Shown: positions 1-11,519 of the stretch, in pieces
Layout: each line of letters opens with the position of its first letter
Numbering within the stretch: the first letter of the stretch is position 1
Assembly: GCA_023375785.1 (NCBI GenBank)
Contig: SZWC01016205.1
Span: 16,364-44,784 of the forward strand
Source: Penium margaritaceum
Lineage: Eukaryota > Streptophyta > Zygnematophyceae > Desmidiales > Peniaceae
Length of the DNA stretch: 28,421 nt
Reading direction: 5' to 3'
The notes under the pieces: generated by a model
Databases searched by the model: none
What the model was told of the DNA's origin: nothing
What the model saw: the letters and a program-made list of their open reading frames with translations, nothing else
Position numbers and translations under genes: made by a program

Positions 1-57
1 AGCACAGCAGTCCACTGCACTGTGCAGCACAGCAGTCCACTGCACTGTGCAGCACTG
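1..57. repeat. 25-bp tandem repeat, two copies plus a partial third
   Basis: Positions 1-25 and 26-50 are identical copies of a 25-base unit beginning AGCACAGCAGTCC and ending CACTGTGC. Positions 51-57 start a third copy. The array probably continues left of the window. The unit contains GCAC/GTGC and CAG/CTG complementary words, so each copy could fold weakly. No function is inferred. In the orientation of the minus-strand gene it would lie in the first intron or further downstream. Confidence 0.9.
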
Positions 58-216
58 CAAATACCTTGGGGAGAATAGCAACGTAGGGTTTGTGCATGTC
101 GGCATGTGTTGGTCTCAGCACACAACACAAGGAGGAAAGAAAAAACTCCTGCTGCATGGCTGATGCAGAAGCATGCAGGTATGAGGGGAACAGATAGTCA
201 ACGGCAGAGGAAAGGG

Positions 217-260
217 ACAAGGGTGCGGGGGTTGGGGAAGGGGGGGTAGGGTTTGGGGGG
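217..260 (+). other. G-rich tract able to form a G-quadruplex, beside a splice donor
   Basis: On the plus strand this tract carries five runs of three or more G separated by short spacers, including GGGG-TT-GGGG, a seven-G run and TAGGGTTTGGGGGG. That satisfies the usual G-quadruplex pattern. It lies immediately downstream (in minus-strand sense) of the presumed first-exon donor at 269-264, so the transcript itself would be C-rich here and the quadruplex would form on the template strand. TAGGGTTTGGGG resembles a plant telomere-type unit, but only about one unit is present. A regulatory role is speculative. Confidence 0.6.
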
Positions 261-269
261 CAGACTCAC

Positions 270-472
270 ATGCGTACCAGTGTGAGGAGCCGCCGTTCTG
301 CAGGCGCAACCAACACCACCTCTCCATCATCGTCCACAATAAACCCTGCCGGCGGCGATGGAAGGGCGGAAACTGGCTCTTCCTCTCCTTCCTCCAGACT
401 GCCATACTCCCCTTCATCCTCTTCCTGCCTCCTTCTTCCCTTCCCTCCTGTGCCCTTGCCAACAGCAGCCAT
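270..472 (-). CDS. First coding exon of an unidentified gene, acidic N-terminus (partial)
   Basis: Read on the minus strand, an ATG at 472-470 in good context (GCGATGGCT) opens a frame of 67 codons. It begins MAAVGKGTGGKGRRR, continues with an acidic stretch rich in Glu and Asp, and ends with GFIVDDDGEVVLVAPAERR. The frame runs to AT|GTGAGT, a consensus splice donor at 269-264, so I end the exon at 270 in phase 2. The rest of the gene would lie left of the window. An in-frame ATG at 514-512 would add 14 residues (MPSLTLKSPASQS), and the frame stays open to an ATG at 1099. That longer stretch is GC-rich and open in several frames, so it is probably untranslated. The mix of basic, acidic and hydrophobic segments looks like real protein, but I do not recognise the family. 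A GT at 278-277 is a weaker alternative donor. Confidence 0.5.
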
Positions 473-1311
473 CGCAGATTGACTCGCAGGCGATTTCAGC
501 GTCAAGCTTGGCATCCGCCCCCTCTGCCCGCAGCGCTGGGCAGGGAAGGGAGACTCGGACTCGAACCAAAGGCCGGACGCTCTCCCACACGCCCCGGCAG
601 CGGCGCTCCTGGCGGTGGACGACCGACTCCTTCCCACGCACGGGTCGGAAAAAAAAAAGCTTTCTTCTGTTCGTCTGTGCTGCGCGAGGCCGAAGCACCG
701 AGGCGAGGGGCGTCCGGACAAGCACTGCCCAAAGCTCCGCTGCCCTTTCGCCAGCGAACACTCCCTCCACTGCTGCCCTGGCCCTGCTGGCCGCCTTCTC
801 CTTCTCCTTGCGATTCCAAGATCCGAAGGTGCGCCAACGCTGGCGTGGACAGCTGCTCCTCTGACTGGCGTCTCCGCTGCCGGTGCCGCAGCAGCTGTCG
901 CTGCTGCTGCCGCTGCCATGGCACAATCGGCCCCGAAAGCTGGATGGCTCGATGCCTCAGTGGCCTCCTTGCTGTGCAAACCGGAAATGCTGCTGCTGAT
1001 GCTGCTGCTGCGGTGTGGTGGGCTGTGTGGACGAAGTGAGGGCGAAGGTTCGGCGCGTGGGCTCCACAGTACGCGATGCGATTCGTGGCGCGCCAACAAT
1101 GAGATGTAAAGCTGTCGGGTACTGAACGCGGGCGGTCTTTCAAATTGCCACGTTCCAGCGGGGCCATCGTCACTTCGCTCCCATTCATCAGTTCATGTAG
1201 CGCCTGGTTGGTACCAAAGTGCTCATACAGGGTCCTCGCCTGGGGCCAGGTCATGGGGTGGTTCTGGAGCTGGATACGCTCAATAACTGTATTTTCTGCC
1301 TGGCTGGTCAA
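473..1311 (-). promoter_or_regulatory. GC-rich 5' untranslated and promoter region of the minus-strand gene
   Basis: Upstream of the proposed start, on the minus strand, the sequence is GC- and CpG-rich and ends near 1130-1300, where composition falls to that of the repeat-rich DNA beyond. It holds two CAG/CAT trinucleotide clusters on the minus strand (about 886-918 and 985-1013), an A/T-run island near 650-670, and an AscI-type GGCGCGCC at 1087-1094. Several frames on both strands are open here for 160-270 codons. They are dominated by Ala, Arg, Ser and Pro and look like composition artefacts. I could not fix a TATA box or transcription start. Confidence 0.35.
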
Positions 1312-4300
1312 ATTTTAGTTTTATCTCTTATGTTGACTCAGACCCTTGGAGGTCGAATCCAATCATCAATACTAGAGGCAAGTCCATTCTTCTATAGAAG
1401 GAATGTGGTGTTGAGGTGGCCTTGCGCGAATTGAAAATTTCCCTAACTTTTGGGCGGTGGATTGGATGGGTTGATTATCCAAGGTCCTACATCACCGTAG
1501 TTTTAGACTTGTGGGCTAAGCTTCCCACCCGTCCGTTACAGGTGAGGTCCAAATCCACCCTTCCGACACATCATTCTCTCGTCGCAACCGTTTTTAGAGA
1601 AAAAAAATTATACAACCAGAAAACTCATAGAAAATAGGATGTATTGTCGTAAAAGATGTCTTCAAGCCCCCGCTTCTAAATGTGTTCTTAAGTGGATGCA
1701 AACGAGCACTCTAACGGTGAGGTATACACATGGTTTTTTTTTTAACGGGGGGAGAGGGGGCATGGGAGGGGGGGGGGGGACACTTTGATAATTGAATCTA
1801 AACATTATGATCGTAAAGATCAGGGTTAAAGTACGATTTAATAGACTATGCCATCTAAATGCCAAGACGTGGGTAACACCTTTCATCAGTAGCTGGATAC
1901 CTAGTGAAATTCATGTACCAAGTCATCTTTCTTATGAAGCCACCCTCGTTTGGATGTACCTTACACCCGAATTGCATCAAAGGTGTAGCACAACATTGTA
2001 TGTTTCCTTAGCCTACCTTCAACTCGACGGCTTTATGATCTACTAAACAAAAGAATCAGATGTCTCACTAAGCAAAGCCACATTTCATGTTGTGCTGGTT
2101 GAAGCGTGGTGGTTCAGTTAGAAGGTTAGTAAAGCACCGCGAACAAAGGGTGTACAACCTTATTTTTCAATTCACTTACATCTACATCTATGTCATGCAT
2201 TGCCTTTCATGTACAATGTGCTTTCGTTCACCTTCACATTACCAGTCTTCTTCTTTGTGTGGGTGTCAGGCAGCAACAACATGTGTCATTCAACCTTTCT
2301 CTTGTGCTCGGAAAAGTTTACACTGAACACTAGTCCACCACATTCGATGGTTGATGATCAACATGGCTACAAGTGTAAACGAGCTTGATTCTTCATGCTG
2401 TGTGAGAAAGCAGGAACAACAAACATCTTGTGGTTTCTACGTGACAAAGTAGGCTAGCAATTTGATGGTGGAAGAGAGTAGGCTGTCTATGAGAAGTATT
2501 TCAAGACATGCCCATGAACGTTGGGAAACAAAAGATATTGATTGTGTACGTGACATGTCCGTGAAAGAGTTTCTTAACATCTTGGTTACTTCCAATACTA
2601 CAAATACTGTTTCAACAGCAAGAATGTCAAGATTTCAGGTGTACGAGCGTAAAACTGGCACCTTCACAGGTGCCATAGTCAGTGTGTCAGGTCACGAGCG
2701 AGTGCAACGCATGTGAAGTGGTAATGTCACTTGTTTCCGGAAACCCATTGCCAAGGACACCAATATTTTGGCCCTTCATATAGGCCCAAGGTCAAACGGA
2801 GATTAGCCAAACATCATTGAAAGATCGATAATGGTGGTAAACCTTGCACGTGAGATGGTTTCAAAAAAAAAAAATCGAAACATGACGTCCAAAAAAAAGG
2901 TAGTTGGGTAGAATGCCCAGAGTGTATCAATGCAAGAAACCAAATTTCAATGTAGAGTGGGCCACAAATATAGTAATACAAGTGACCATGCACCAATGAA
3001 AGCGGCTTGTGCATGTTGAGGACATGATACCTCCCCCTCTTCCCACGGGAATGCCCCAGAGTATTGTACTGCATAGACTCACCAATAACAACAGGAAAAA
3101 ATAGAAATCATGTTATCAACATATCAGAGAGTGGTGTAGGGCCCCTGGGTGGTGTGCACCGCACCATGCCCCGCCAGGAGACATGGTACTCCGGCACTTT
3201 ACCACATCATTGGATTCTAAAGATTTCCTTAACAATGAAGCATGTATTCGCAACCGCATCGATGTGTTGTTACGTATGTCATACCAAACGAGAACGATCC
3301 TCAATGGTCTCAATGGAGTTCAATCCCGGTGGCATGGAATAGTGGGTGGATATAGGATTCATCGTGCAAGAGATGGTTTACAATGTCAAGGATTTGCATC
3401 ACCTTAGCATCAACTGGCCCCAACTGCTTGGTCTTGAGTTTAATGCATCCCAATCCTTGTGCCCCGGTGCTTGTGCTACAATGTAGGAAGCAATATCTGA
3501 CAATGAACTGGATGCCTAAGTTATTGTATCTAGCTATGTTCTCCATCGTTGTATGGTTCTTTGATGGAATCCATTGGGCTTCTTCCTAAATGCTTCCTCA
3601 ATAGTGTAGTTTAATTCTGATGAAATAGATGTTGTTGTAGATCTCAAGTTTAATGAAAGATGTCTGTGGTTTGTAAAGAATGATTTGAATAGCTGATTGG
3701 TCACGAGCAATCAAAGAAATCAACTTTCCCATGAATTTGTGGTTGGTAGCTTGACAACCAACAATGCGTCGTGATGATTGTGTATTGTTGGGAGAAGCTG
3801 TTTGAGTGCCCTGTTTATTGCTTTGTTGGATCGACACGCATGTGGAATGTGTTCCATGACTTGATTCAACTACTATTGCCAGCCATGATTTCCACCAAGA
3901 TTTGGTCAGTGACTGGATTATCATGGCTGCTTGTGAATAAGCCAATGAAAGCATGCACAATGCTCTTGAAAATCAGCTATGACGTTTCCTCGGTGGAAAC
4001 CAAGGTGATTGTCTGACTTAAGTGTCCTATCACGGAGAAACAATCGACCAAACCAAGGATGGCGTAGATTTCCTCCGCGTGGTGGCTTACTTTTTAACGA
4101 AAAAGTATATCCCAAGTTGTGTTGGGTGTTATCAAGGGAATTTTGTGCATTCAACCTTGTGCTGCTAATGAACACCACAGCCCTTGTAGAATTCATTGAC
4201 ATATGCACCCAGTGTCCCAAAAAAAGAATGGCAATCCTCCAATAGCACTTGCCACCATTCCTTCGCTGGGTACATGACAACCTATCATGTGAATTTGTCT

Positions 4301-6744
4301 CACCAATGTTGTGTAGTGAATCGGAAGGAGAATTCCAAGTCATATACACCATATTGCTCATACCCACATAAAAATAGTCGTTCCATGCATAAATATTGGT
4401 CCTTCTTTAGTTCGTTTATCTTAGCAACAAGATCCTGCTGGCAACTTAGTGTTTCAACTAGATTCATTCAACAATGTGAAAATTGCCTGCGTAGTCAGGA
4501 AACCAATCAATCAAGTTTGGACGGTAGATATGTTGGTTCATCTTTCTTCTAAGGGCATGTTGGTTCGTATGGACAATGGGGCATTGGAGTTTTAGGTAGC
4601 ATCACCACACTTTTAGTCTAGCTTGGGGCCGGGATGTCGTGGCCACATGCATGTGAAAGACTACTCTCCACCACCCTTATCTTGTACTCAAATAAATAAT
4701 GTAGATCAGATGGGGGCATGTGTTGCTATGACGTATTCCATTATCTGGTAAACCAATCATGCCTGACGCTGATGTTAGAGGAAGTTTTATGACGAATAAT
4801 TCTTGTTCACTTCCACCCGAATTCCATTCTTTTCATTTCCAAGCAAATCAGGTGAGTAATTTGGACGTGATCCATTACACACAAGAATAAGTACTTGGAA
4901 AAACTAAAGACATGGGTGTTGCATAGGAGTTACCTTGTCTACTTCTGCCCCACCACCACAGTATCCTTGTAGCGGGTGTTACATAGGTTGATTTGTAGGT
5001 GCTTTACTGGTAGAAGGGGGTGGGTTTTTGCAAACCAGGAAAAAGGAGAACTTTTACAATTGGCATAAAACATTACAAACAATGGAATGAAAAATGAAAA
5101 AACAGTGGAGGTGCATTCCTGCGAGTGCCGTAACACAAACAAGGGATGGCCAAGATTGTTGGCGCCAGACGTGTGTAGATCAGTCATGTCGTTTGAAATT
5201 TGAAGAAACCTCACAAATTATTTTGTGGATTTTGAAGATATCGAGGCAATCTCTTTACGATACTGTAGCACCATCACAAGCCAACCGAAAACTCACATCA
5301 TCACTATAGTTTATCCAGGAGGAATATGGTTGGAGCATTGGGAAATGTCTAGAAGGGAGCATCGGCAGTGGCCGAAGTATCCACGATGCAATGGTGCAAA
5401 CACCTGGAATTTTCATCGTTGTGGGACATGAACATATGAATAAAGATTCCCGGTGGTAGATTTTGGGAAACTGTTTCTTGTTAGAGACGTAAGACTCCAG
5501 GTCGTTATGTCTGGCAGGTGCCAATCACACAGTTCGGATGGATGTGAGTTATCCTATCCATGTTAAAATAACGCAAGTTGTCTCTTGAAAACTTATCTTA
5601 AACAAAAGCATCAGTAAGAAACCGTAAGATGATACTCCACTAATCCTTGTGAGCAAAAACTCTTTCTTGTTGCAACCCCTTTGTTGCATTAAAAACAAAA
5701 CTCCTCCCCTCGTCTTCCTCCCAACCCTCACTGAAATTTATAATGTTTGAACTTTGTTCTATGGAATAACAGTAATTGAAATGGATGATCATTATTCACA
5801 TGAGTTTTCACATGGATTGTCTTGTACGCATGAGTTTTGGATTTGGATGTTTTCTGAATCCTCCCTTTTCTTCCAATGTGTATGCTTCTTCTCCCCTCCA
5901 ACATGTTGTTGGATATGGCGACAATAATCTGAAACATGGTACATCTTGCCATGAGTTCAACAAACCCAATGATTTTTCTGCTCCGTGACATTGAATTCCA
6001 TTGCAATTGTTTTTTTTTTTTTGACAGTAGGAATTCCCTCCACGATTGAAAGATTCGTGAATAAAAAACTGCCTCATCCTCAGATCATTGCAGATGGCAT
6101 CAACTGTACCCTTTTCTCCTACAGTTATTTGAACAAATATACCCTGGCTACCATGGATGATAATCAAACATGAACGTAAAACTGGGAACTGTTTTTTTTT
6201 TTTTTTTAACGAATTAACTTCCGGCAATGTTTTTTGTCATGATGACCGCATGGATCCCTTGTCGCGGTCTTTTCACACCAAAGTACTAGAGTATTGGTCG
6301 CAAATTGTAACAAGATCCTAGATCCTCATTTGACTCACCCAATTCAACCATAAAAAGCTAACATGAAACAATCTCACGTGTTAAGAAGTTACCCGTATGC
6401 ATGCTTGCGTGCAGTGTTGAAGGCATGTACAGACTTTCTCACATGGAAACTCTCTCATCCTTCCCTTTTGGCTCGTATGGTATGCCAAGTAAGAAAACAG
6501 ACGGATGTTCCTAAGGCTAGACAAGCCTATGAACCAGCATAACTTAAATCGCTGACACCTGTTAAGTTTTGATGGACATGTAGGCCTTTAGATTTGGGAT
6601 GTGGTAAGAAGGAGAACTGTGTAGAGAGTTCATCGCTTTGAGGTGTAGGGCCTTGTGTAGGATGATTGGTACAACTTTATTGTTAAAACACTGTTTTGGG
6701 ATCACCCCTCTTGACACCTCTCAAGCCAAGAGAGGCCTCTAGTA
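1312..6744. other. Anonymous decayed DNA, no supportable gene
   Basis: About 5.4 kb of moderately AT-rich sequence in which no open frame exceeds 150 codons and none resembles a family I know. Visible structure is limited to a T-run followed by a long G-rich run at about 1732-1780, T-runs near 6010 and 6192, and a short perfect hairpin at 2656-2673 (GGCACCT and AGGTGCC). It is most likely very old transposon or intergenic sequence. The longest frame, a minus-strand one of 148 codons at 3921-4367, has no recognisable motif. Confidence 0.6.
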
Positions 6745-6960
6745 ATTTTCAATGGAACACACTGGTTGCTAGGGGATTATAGTAAATTGTTTATTCAGTG
6801 CCTGCAACCTAATGGCATTGGTTGTTACTCGAAGATACAAAAAACTATGGCATTGAATGCAATGAAAGATTCCAAACCCTGCCAAACCCTACTACTAAAA
6901 ACTGGTATGGGACTTGTTGATGCACATCTAAATAGTGCATGGGACCACTCCACCATGTAA
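6745..6960 (+). pseudogene. Possible copia Gag N-terminal relic
   Basis: An open stretch begins IFNGTHW and continues LLGDYSKLF. This resembles the N-terminal F-D-G-x-N/H-[YW] segment followed by a hydrophobic helix that starts many Ty1/copia Gag proteins. It ends at a TAA at 6958. Further downstream, around 7412-7500, a second short stretch (KEAFAKNNAKVLMRLA) resembles the Gag helix that follows. The position, about 1.3 kb upstream of the protease-like motif, fits a Gag. No zinc knuckle could be found between here and 8080. The evidence is weak motif similarity plus position, and chance resemblance is possible. Confidence 0.3.
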
Positions 6961-7785
6961 GACGATGAGATGTGCATTATGAAACGCGCTTTGCACACGG
7001 TGAAAGGACCATAGGAATGGCATGATAAGAGGTGTTATGAGTTTCTATGGTGGGTATGAAATGTGCTGAGTTTCAAAAATCGCTGACAAGGGAGTCGTGA
7101 ATCCCATGATTATCACGCACGTCAGAGACAAATGCCTCACAAAGGGTTGTGGACCTCCAACCCTGACAGTTTTCATCATAACGTCTCTTGTGAGCAGGGT
7201 TACTTCAGGCAAAATCTCTACAAACCCAATGAGAATCTACAACAGCATATCACCGTGCAATGCTGTAAAAGATAGATATGTATTCCATGCAAACGCTTGT
7301 GGGTGGCCCCTAAACTTGGGCTACGGATGTGGCATATTTAGGTCCTCATCGTGCACAAGGGATTATTTTACCTCGTGAAGGAATTTGAAGTTTTCAACAA
7401 TACCTAAGTTCTAGATGATAAGAAAGAGGCCTTTGCCAAGAATAACGCAAAGGTACTAATGCGCCTGGCACCCTTTTCTATTGAGGCACATTACAGCTAC
7501 TTCAAGGGGGTCGATTCAACACCCAAGCTTTGAAATTTTTCTTTGTCATTCATGAGTCCAAGTTGCTTGAAAAACAGTTGTGATAAAGAACTCCCAATGG
7601 CAAGAAGAAAAAAGGATGAGGATGTCACATCCACAGAACAGAACAAATAGATCCAGCTACTCTTCTCAATGTGCAACAATGTGGGATAGAAGACTGAAGT
7701 TCCGCTGCAAACGATGGCATTCCTCGTAGATCTACTTGACAGTTAGGACCCTCCCATCATCGTATTAGGAGGATGTTTAGAGACC

Positions 7786-8154
7786 ATGCTGTCATACAAT
7801 TTGAAAAAACCTGCAACAAGGTGTGGTACTACAACTAACGTGAATTTTAATCTTCCTCATTGGCTTGTCACCCAGAAGAAAGGTAGTAGAAACAACAGCA
7901 TGCGAGGCCACGACAAGGGTGGAAGCAAGAAAAATGCTAATGAAGATGCACAAGCAAGTAACAGTAAGGAGGGAAAAAAAGCTCCTGCATTTCCAGGTGA
8001 GATGGAGGCCAAAAACAAGGTCATTGAACATAATGAGCTCCCAATAAGCAACAAGAACCATAGCCTCAACAAGGTGAAGTGGTGGTGCTTGGATTCCGGG
8101 ACAAAGGAGCAGCTAGGTTGTGAAGGTCGGGAGCGTCAATCATGGCAAGTCTAA
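7786..8154 (+). pseudogene. Copia Gag tail and protease-like relic
   Basis: A 122-codon open frame. Its central part is Lys-, Asn- and Ser-rich (residues about 30-70), like the linker between Gag zinc knuckle and protease. Near residue 99 it reads WWCLDSGTKEQLG at 8080-8118. Copia proteases have W-x-L-D-[ST]-G-[AC] around the catalytic aspartate, so D-S-G at 8092-8100 fits, with Thr in place of the usual Ala or Cys. The frame then ends within about 18 residues, far short of a full protease. The integrase relic 300 bp downstream supports the assignment. Confidence 0.4.
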
Positions 8155-8352
8155 TGAGTCCATAGTGGTTTCTTTTGTGCAAGCACGATAGACCCGTAGA
8201 AGCATGTCGTTAGCATGGCTAAGAGATGAACAAATGTGGAACTGTAGCACCAATGATCAGGTCATTTGGTGCCGGCGACCGTGAAGGAGATAGCGAAGTG
8301 TAAAATTGTGCGTAGCCTCTAAAATGACAATACACTAGATATGGCAACAGAT

Positions 8353-8558
8353 GCATTGGCACGTGAAAGTACAAGCCTTGTACTTTGGGAAATGTGTGGC
8401 ACGGGCTGTTAAACTGCAATACGGCCTCCATGTAAGATCATGGAGATTTTGTGCATAGTGATGTGTGCGGCTCATTTGAAACACCATCCAAAACCAGCTC
8501 GAGATCATTTTTCACCTTCATATACAACTATATTAGAAACTGTATGTGTACTTCATGA
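8353..8558 (+). pseudogene. Copia GAG-pre-integrase and integrase core relic
   Basis: At 8442-8555 one frame reads GDFVHSDVCGSFETPSK, then SFFTFIYNYIR. Copia integrases have the catalytic block L-V-H-S-D-[VL]-C-G-P, with the first catalytic Asp, followed by S-R-Y-F-V-T-F-I-D-D-Y-[ST]-R. The first Asp is kept. The second block reads IYNY where I-D-D-Y is usual, so its Asp pair is lost. A TGA at 8556 ends this frame. A neighbouring frame continues with YFMKPKA and then VLDRLKDY (about 8575), matching the Y-F-L-K and F-x-x-F-K blocks, so frameshifts separate them. Just upstream, YFGK at 8381-8392 in another frame resembles the C-x-x-G-K end of the pre-integrase zinc finger. Confidence 0.85.
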
Positions 8559-10191
8559 AGCCAAAGGCAATGTGTTGGATCGGCTAAAGGATTATGATAC
8601 TGATGGGTAAACTTGTTCAAAACAAATTCTTCTGTTCTCCCATCCGATTGTAAGAAAACAATACTTCATTTTAGCGAGGAGTGCAAGTCACATGTATCCA
8701 GTATTAACAATCAAACAACCACTCTCCTACCGTCGAGCAAACATACCCCCGCTGTCCAGCCGTCATCTCCACCACTAGACTGGTAACCAGGAGAAGAAAA
8801 GCATAGTGAGGTCCCATGTCATCTGTTGTCAACGCGTGACATGCACCTTATCTACAAGTATCAGAAACCCCTCAATGGAGGGGTTTGTAATAATTGCGAG
8901 GGAGGTTTGTTCAAGGTTTGCAGGAAGTTTGTTGTTTCACATACGTTGAAAGAGATCTTGCCGGGCCCCACTACCGTAGGACTTGGCAGGTGTCCGCACA
9001 AGAAAAAAAATCCAAATCTCCTGGTGTTTTATGATCGATGAGGTTATTTATACTTCATGCTTCAAATACAGGATTTGTTATTGAAGTCGGTATACACGTG
9101 TCATTAGATAGCTGATGGAGTTTCAGAGCTCCCATCACAATGAAAAGACATTGTCTGATTGACAATCAACAACAAACGATGCTCATCGTCCATCGGCCGG
9201 ATGGTCATGAAATTTGGTCAGTTATGCATGTTATAATTGAGGATGGAAATAGGATTGGATTACAGGTTACACTTGCATCGGTACTTGGTGGGTGAGAGTT
9301 ACACTCTCCCTTTCATGGCTACTTGAGTTGTTTCACTGTTGAGCGAGTCACATATGAAACTCATTCTAGAAGTAGCATGTTTTGCATATGGTGCTTCTGA
9401 AATAGGTATGTTAGAATTCAGGTCCAATCATGAATAAGATGAGTGAATGTCAAAAAATGGTGTTTGTTTTCCACAGATTACTTGATCCTCCCTGTTTGTC
9501 TCCAGTGCCAACCAAATTTGCATCTGAAATGGCCAGGGAGGATCGGGAGGTTGTGCGTGATCCACTCCATGTAGAGACTCACAGATGAATTCAGGAACGT
9601 AAGACTTTGCTTTCTCCCAGGGCCAAGCTTGAAAAATCTATAGGACCTGAAAACTTGATGTTGAATGGCCACAATCAGCATTCAAAAGGCTCCAAATGGG
9701 AGAGTACAAGAAACACTAAACTGTTTTTTCAGTGAGACGTTTACCCATCAGTGCGGTGTGAGGTAATGGTGGAGGAGTAGACTGGTACGGAGGTGAGAGA
9801 GTTACGTAAAAAGGATGGCTAGGAATACATGGGATGCAAAGCATGGCTGAACCAAAGGAATTGCTACATTCAAACACACTGGTAGATCAGACAAACTAGA
9901 TGTGACTGGAAATAAGGTATGCCCTGCTTGTGGACGCAAGGTTACCGTGAAGCTTCTCGGCACAGTACGTACACCATCAACAACATGAGTAGTAAACTAC
10001 ACAATCAACCTCATCCTTACACAAGTGCAAAAGGGTTGGGAGGACTCAAGATGCTGGCAAAGTTGTTGCTATCGAAACCTTTTCATCGTATCTGAAGGTA
10101 GTGGAAGGCCACGAAGCGCTCCAATGCATGCGCAGGCCAATGGATCGGCATGGCAGGCTATATCTTAGCTACATCAACATAGCCAACAATC
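8559..10191 (+). other. Copia interior between integrase core and reverse transcriptase, unreadable
   Basis: About 1.6 kb that in an intact copia element would encode the rest of integrase and the linker to reverse transcriptase. The length agrees with that. A stretch near 8668-8710 (EECKSH) may be the block that precedes the catalytic Glu, but I could not align the rest. No frame longer than about 70 codons is open. Confidence 0.5.
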
Positions 10192-10874
10192 GTGCAAGAG
10201 GCACGTTTGTGGCCAGAGGGGGAGCATTTCGATGACACCATCAACTCAGGATTTGCATCCACTGTAAGAAACAAGACGTGGATGTTCTTCTACCTGCTGA
10301 AAGACGCTAAGGTCTTTGGATTGAAGTGGGACTACAAGGGCAAGTGTACCAAGGAAGGTGTAGTGGAGAAGTACGGGGTGTGGCTTGCGGCAAAGGGGTA
10401 CACGTAGGGTAAGCAAAATGAGTGCAACGAGACATTTTCCCTTGTCACTAAGGTCACAAGCATATAGTAAATCCTTGTGGTGGTAGCAGTAAACTCCACG
10501 TAATAAGCAAAACAGAGGTCTTCTTCAATTGTACCATTGACAAATGGGTCTAACATGGTACCGGAGGAGTTGGACATGCCGGAGGGAAAAATGTGCAAGC
10601 TGTAAAGTCATGCTATAGACTATAACAGTAGCCCCAACATTGGTGACAAAAGACAGATGCCTTTGTGGCACCGCTCAGCTTCAAGCAATGTGAGTAAAAT
10701 GTGTATTTGCAGTATATCAGGCAACTTCATCACATGATCGCGCTCCATGTGGGTGACCTAATCCTATAAACTTCATACCTACTGACTCTACAATAGTCAA
10801 AACAAGAGCTGAGGTGTAGGTTTCAAATGTCAGTCATGGAGGAGCTAGAGTACCTTGGGATAAGCGTCACCTAA
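10192..10874 (+). pseudogene. Copia reverse transcriptase relic
   Basis: The first frame (10192-10605) reads VRNKTWMFF, then GLKWDYKGKCTKEG, VVEKYGVWLAAKGYT, and after a stop NETFSLVTKVTSI. These match in order the copia blocks N-x-T-W-x-L-V-P, G-C-K-W-V-Y-K-x-K, E-R-Y-K-A-R-L-V-A-K-G-[YF]-x-Q and N-E-T-F-S-P-V-x-K. MPEGKMCKL at about 10573 matches the P-x-G-F...V-C-x-L block. Five stops interrupt this frame, including tandem pairs at 10465-10470. The reading then moves to another frame, where HHMIALHVGDLIL at 10728-10766 stands in for the catalytic [YF]-V-D-D block and MEELEYLGISV follows at 10836. The first catalytic Asp of the pair is Gly, so the enzyme would be dead even without stops. 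Confidence 0.9.
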
Positions 10875-11036
10875 CTGGTAGATATGCAAGCTTGAGGTAG
10901 GTTATGCCAATTATATGGCTAAGGTTTGAAAATGGTGCACAATGGAGAGCTGCAAATCAGTTGGTTGTCTTGTGTCTACAACCTTTGTGTTAAGCACGGT
11001 AATGGTGCCATAAGCAAAGAAGGAGTGGGCAGAACC

Positions 11037-11163
11037 GGTAAACTCATCTACACCATGGTGGCGACTTGACTAGACCTAGCCTATGTGGACCAAGTAAGCA
11101 AGTGTGTGGCTAACATCAGGCCATGGTACTGGTAGTATCTCAAGCACTATCATGGTACAATAG
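11037..11163 (+). pseudogene. Copia RT/RNase H linker relic
   Basis: The frame that carries HVGD continues here with GKLIYTMVAT, a stop, LDLAYVDQVSKCVANI and YLKHYHGTI. Copia polyproteins have Y-x-x-x-V-G-S-L-[MI]-Y-x-x-x-x-T-R-P-D-[IL]-x-[YF]-x-V-x-x-x-S-[RK]-[YF]-M followed by L-[RK]-Y-L-K-G-T just before the RNase H domain. The Arg of T-R-P-D has become a TGA stop and a second stop replaces a residue before YLKHY. Good collinearity with the upstream RT makes this secure. RNase H itself (expected about 11180-11500) is not readable. Confidence 0.75.
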
Positions 11164-11519
11164 GAGGAATGTTTCCCACCTCCAGAGTGGAAGCCGAGCC
11201 CATTACACTAGTCAAGGAAATTTAAAAAAATCATTGGTTCCACAGGTTGCTATGGGGGCTGGATGTCTCATAACAGGAGCCAATGGTGGTGCTAGAGGAC
11301 TAAATGAGCTCCATTGCATTCACCAACATTCTGATGCAGCACTGAAGGAAAAAACACATGAGCGTACCTGGTCACTATGCTTGGGAAAAGGGACACGTTG
11401 TGCTAAACTACAGCAGCACATGATGCATGCTTGTCACTTGCTTGAAAAGAAATCAAAATCCGCGGGTTGGCATGTGATGATTGTCATAAAAGATTTCATC
11501 TCTTGAGAAGGGAGAGTAT

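Larger units (their letters stand above)
6745..11510 (+). mobile_element. Dead Ty1/copia LTR retrotransposon, plus strand
   Basis: Relics occur in the order diagnostic of Ty1/copia: gag-like (about 6745), protease-like (8080), GAG-pre-integrase and integrase (8380-8560), reverse transcriptase (10192-10874), and the RNase H linker (11037-11163). In Ty3 elements integrase follows reverse transcriptase, so the order itself supports the assignment. Spacing between domains is close to that of an intact element, so decay has been mostly by point changes and small indels. At least three reading-frame changes and many stops are present. Outer limits are approximate: I found no pair of matching LTRs and no target-site duplication. 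A purine-rich stretch near 11501-11517 (GAGAAGGGAGAG) could be the old polypurine tract. Confidence 0.85.

Noticed and set aside
414-1311. Overlapping open frames of 160-277 codons on both strands upstream of the first exon
   Set aside because: GC-rich sequence lacks stops in many frames. Composition is Ala/Ser/Arg/Pro-rich with homopolymer stretches, and no domain is visible. Only the 67 codons before the splice donor look protein-like.
3598-4367. Minus-strand open frames of 120 and 148 codons suggestive of a DNA transposase
   Set aside because: They are adjacent and on one strand, but I could not find catalytic D-D-E spacing, zinc fingers or terminal inverted repeats.
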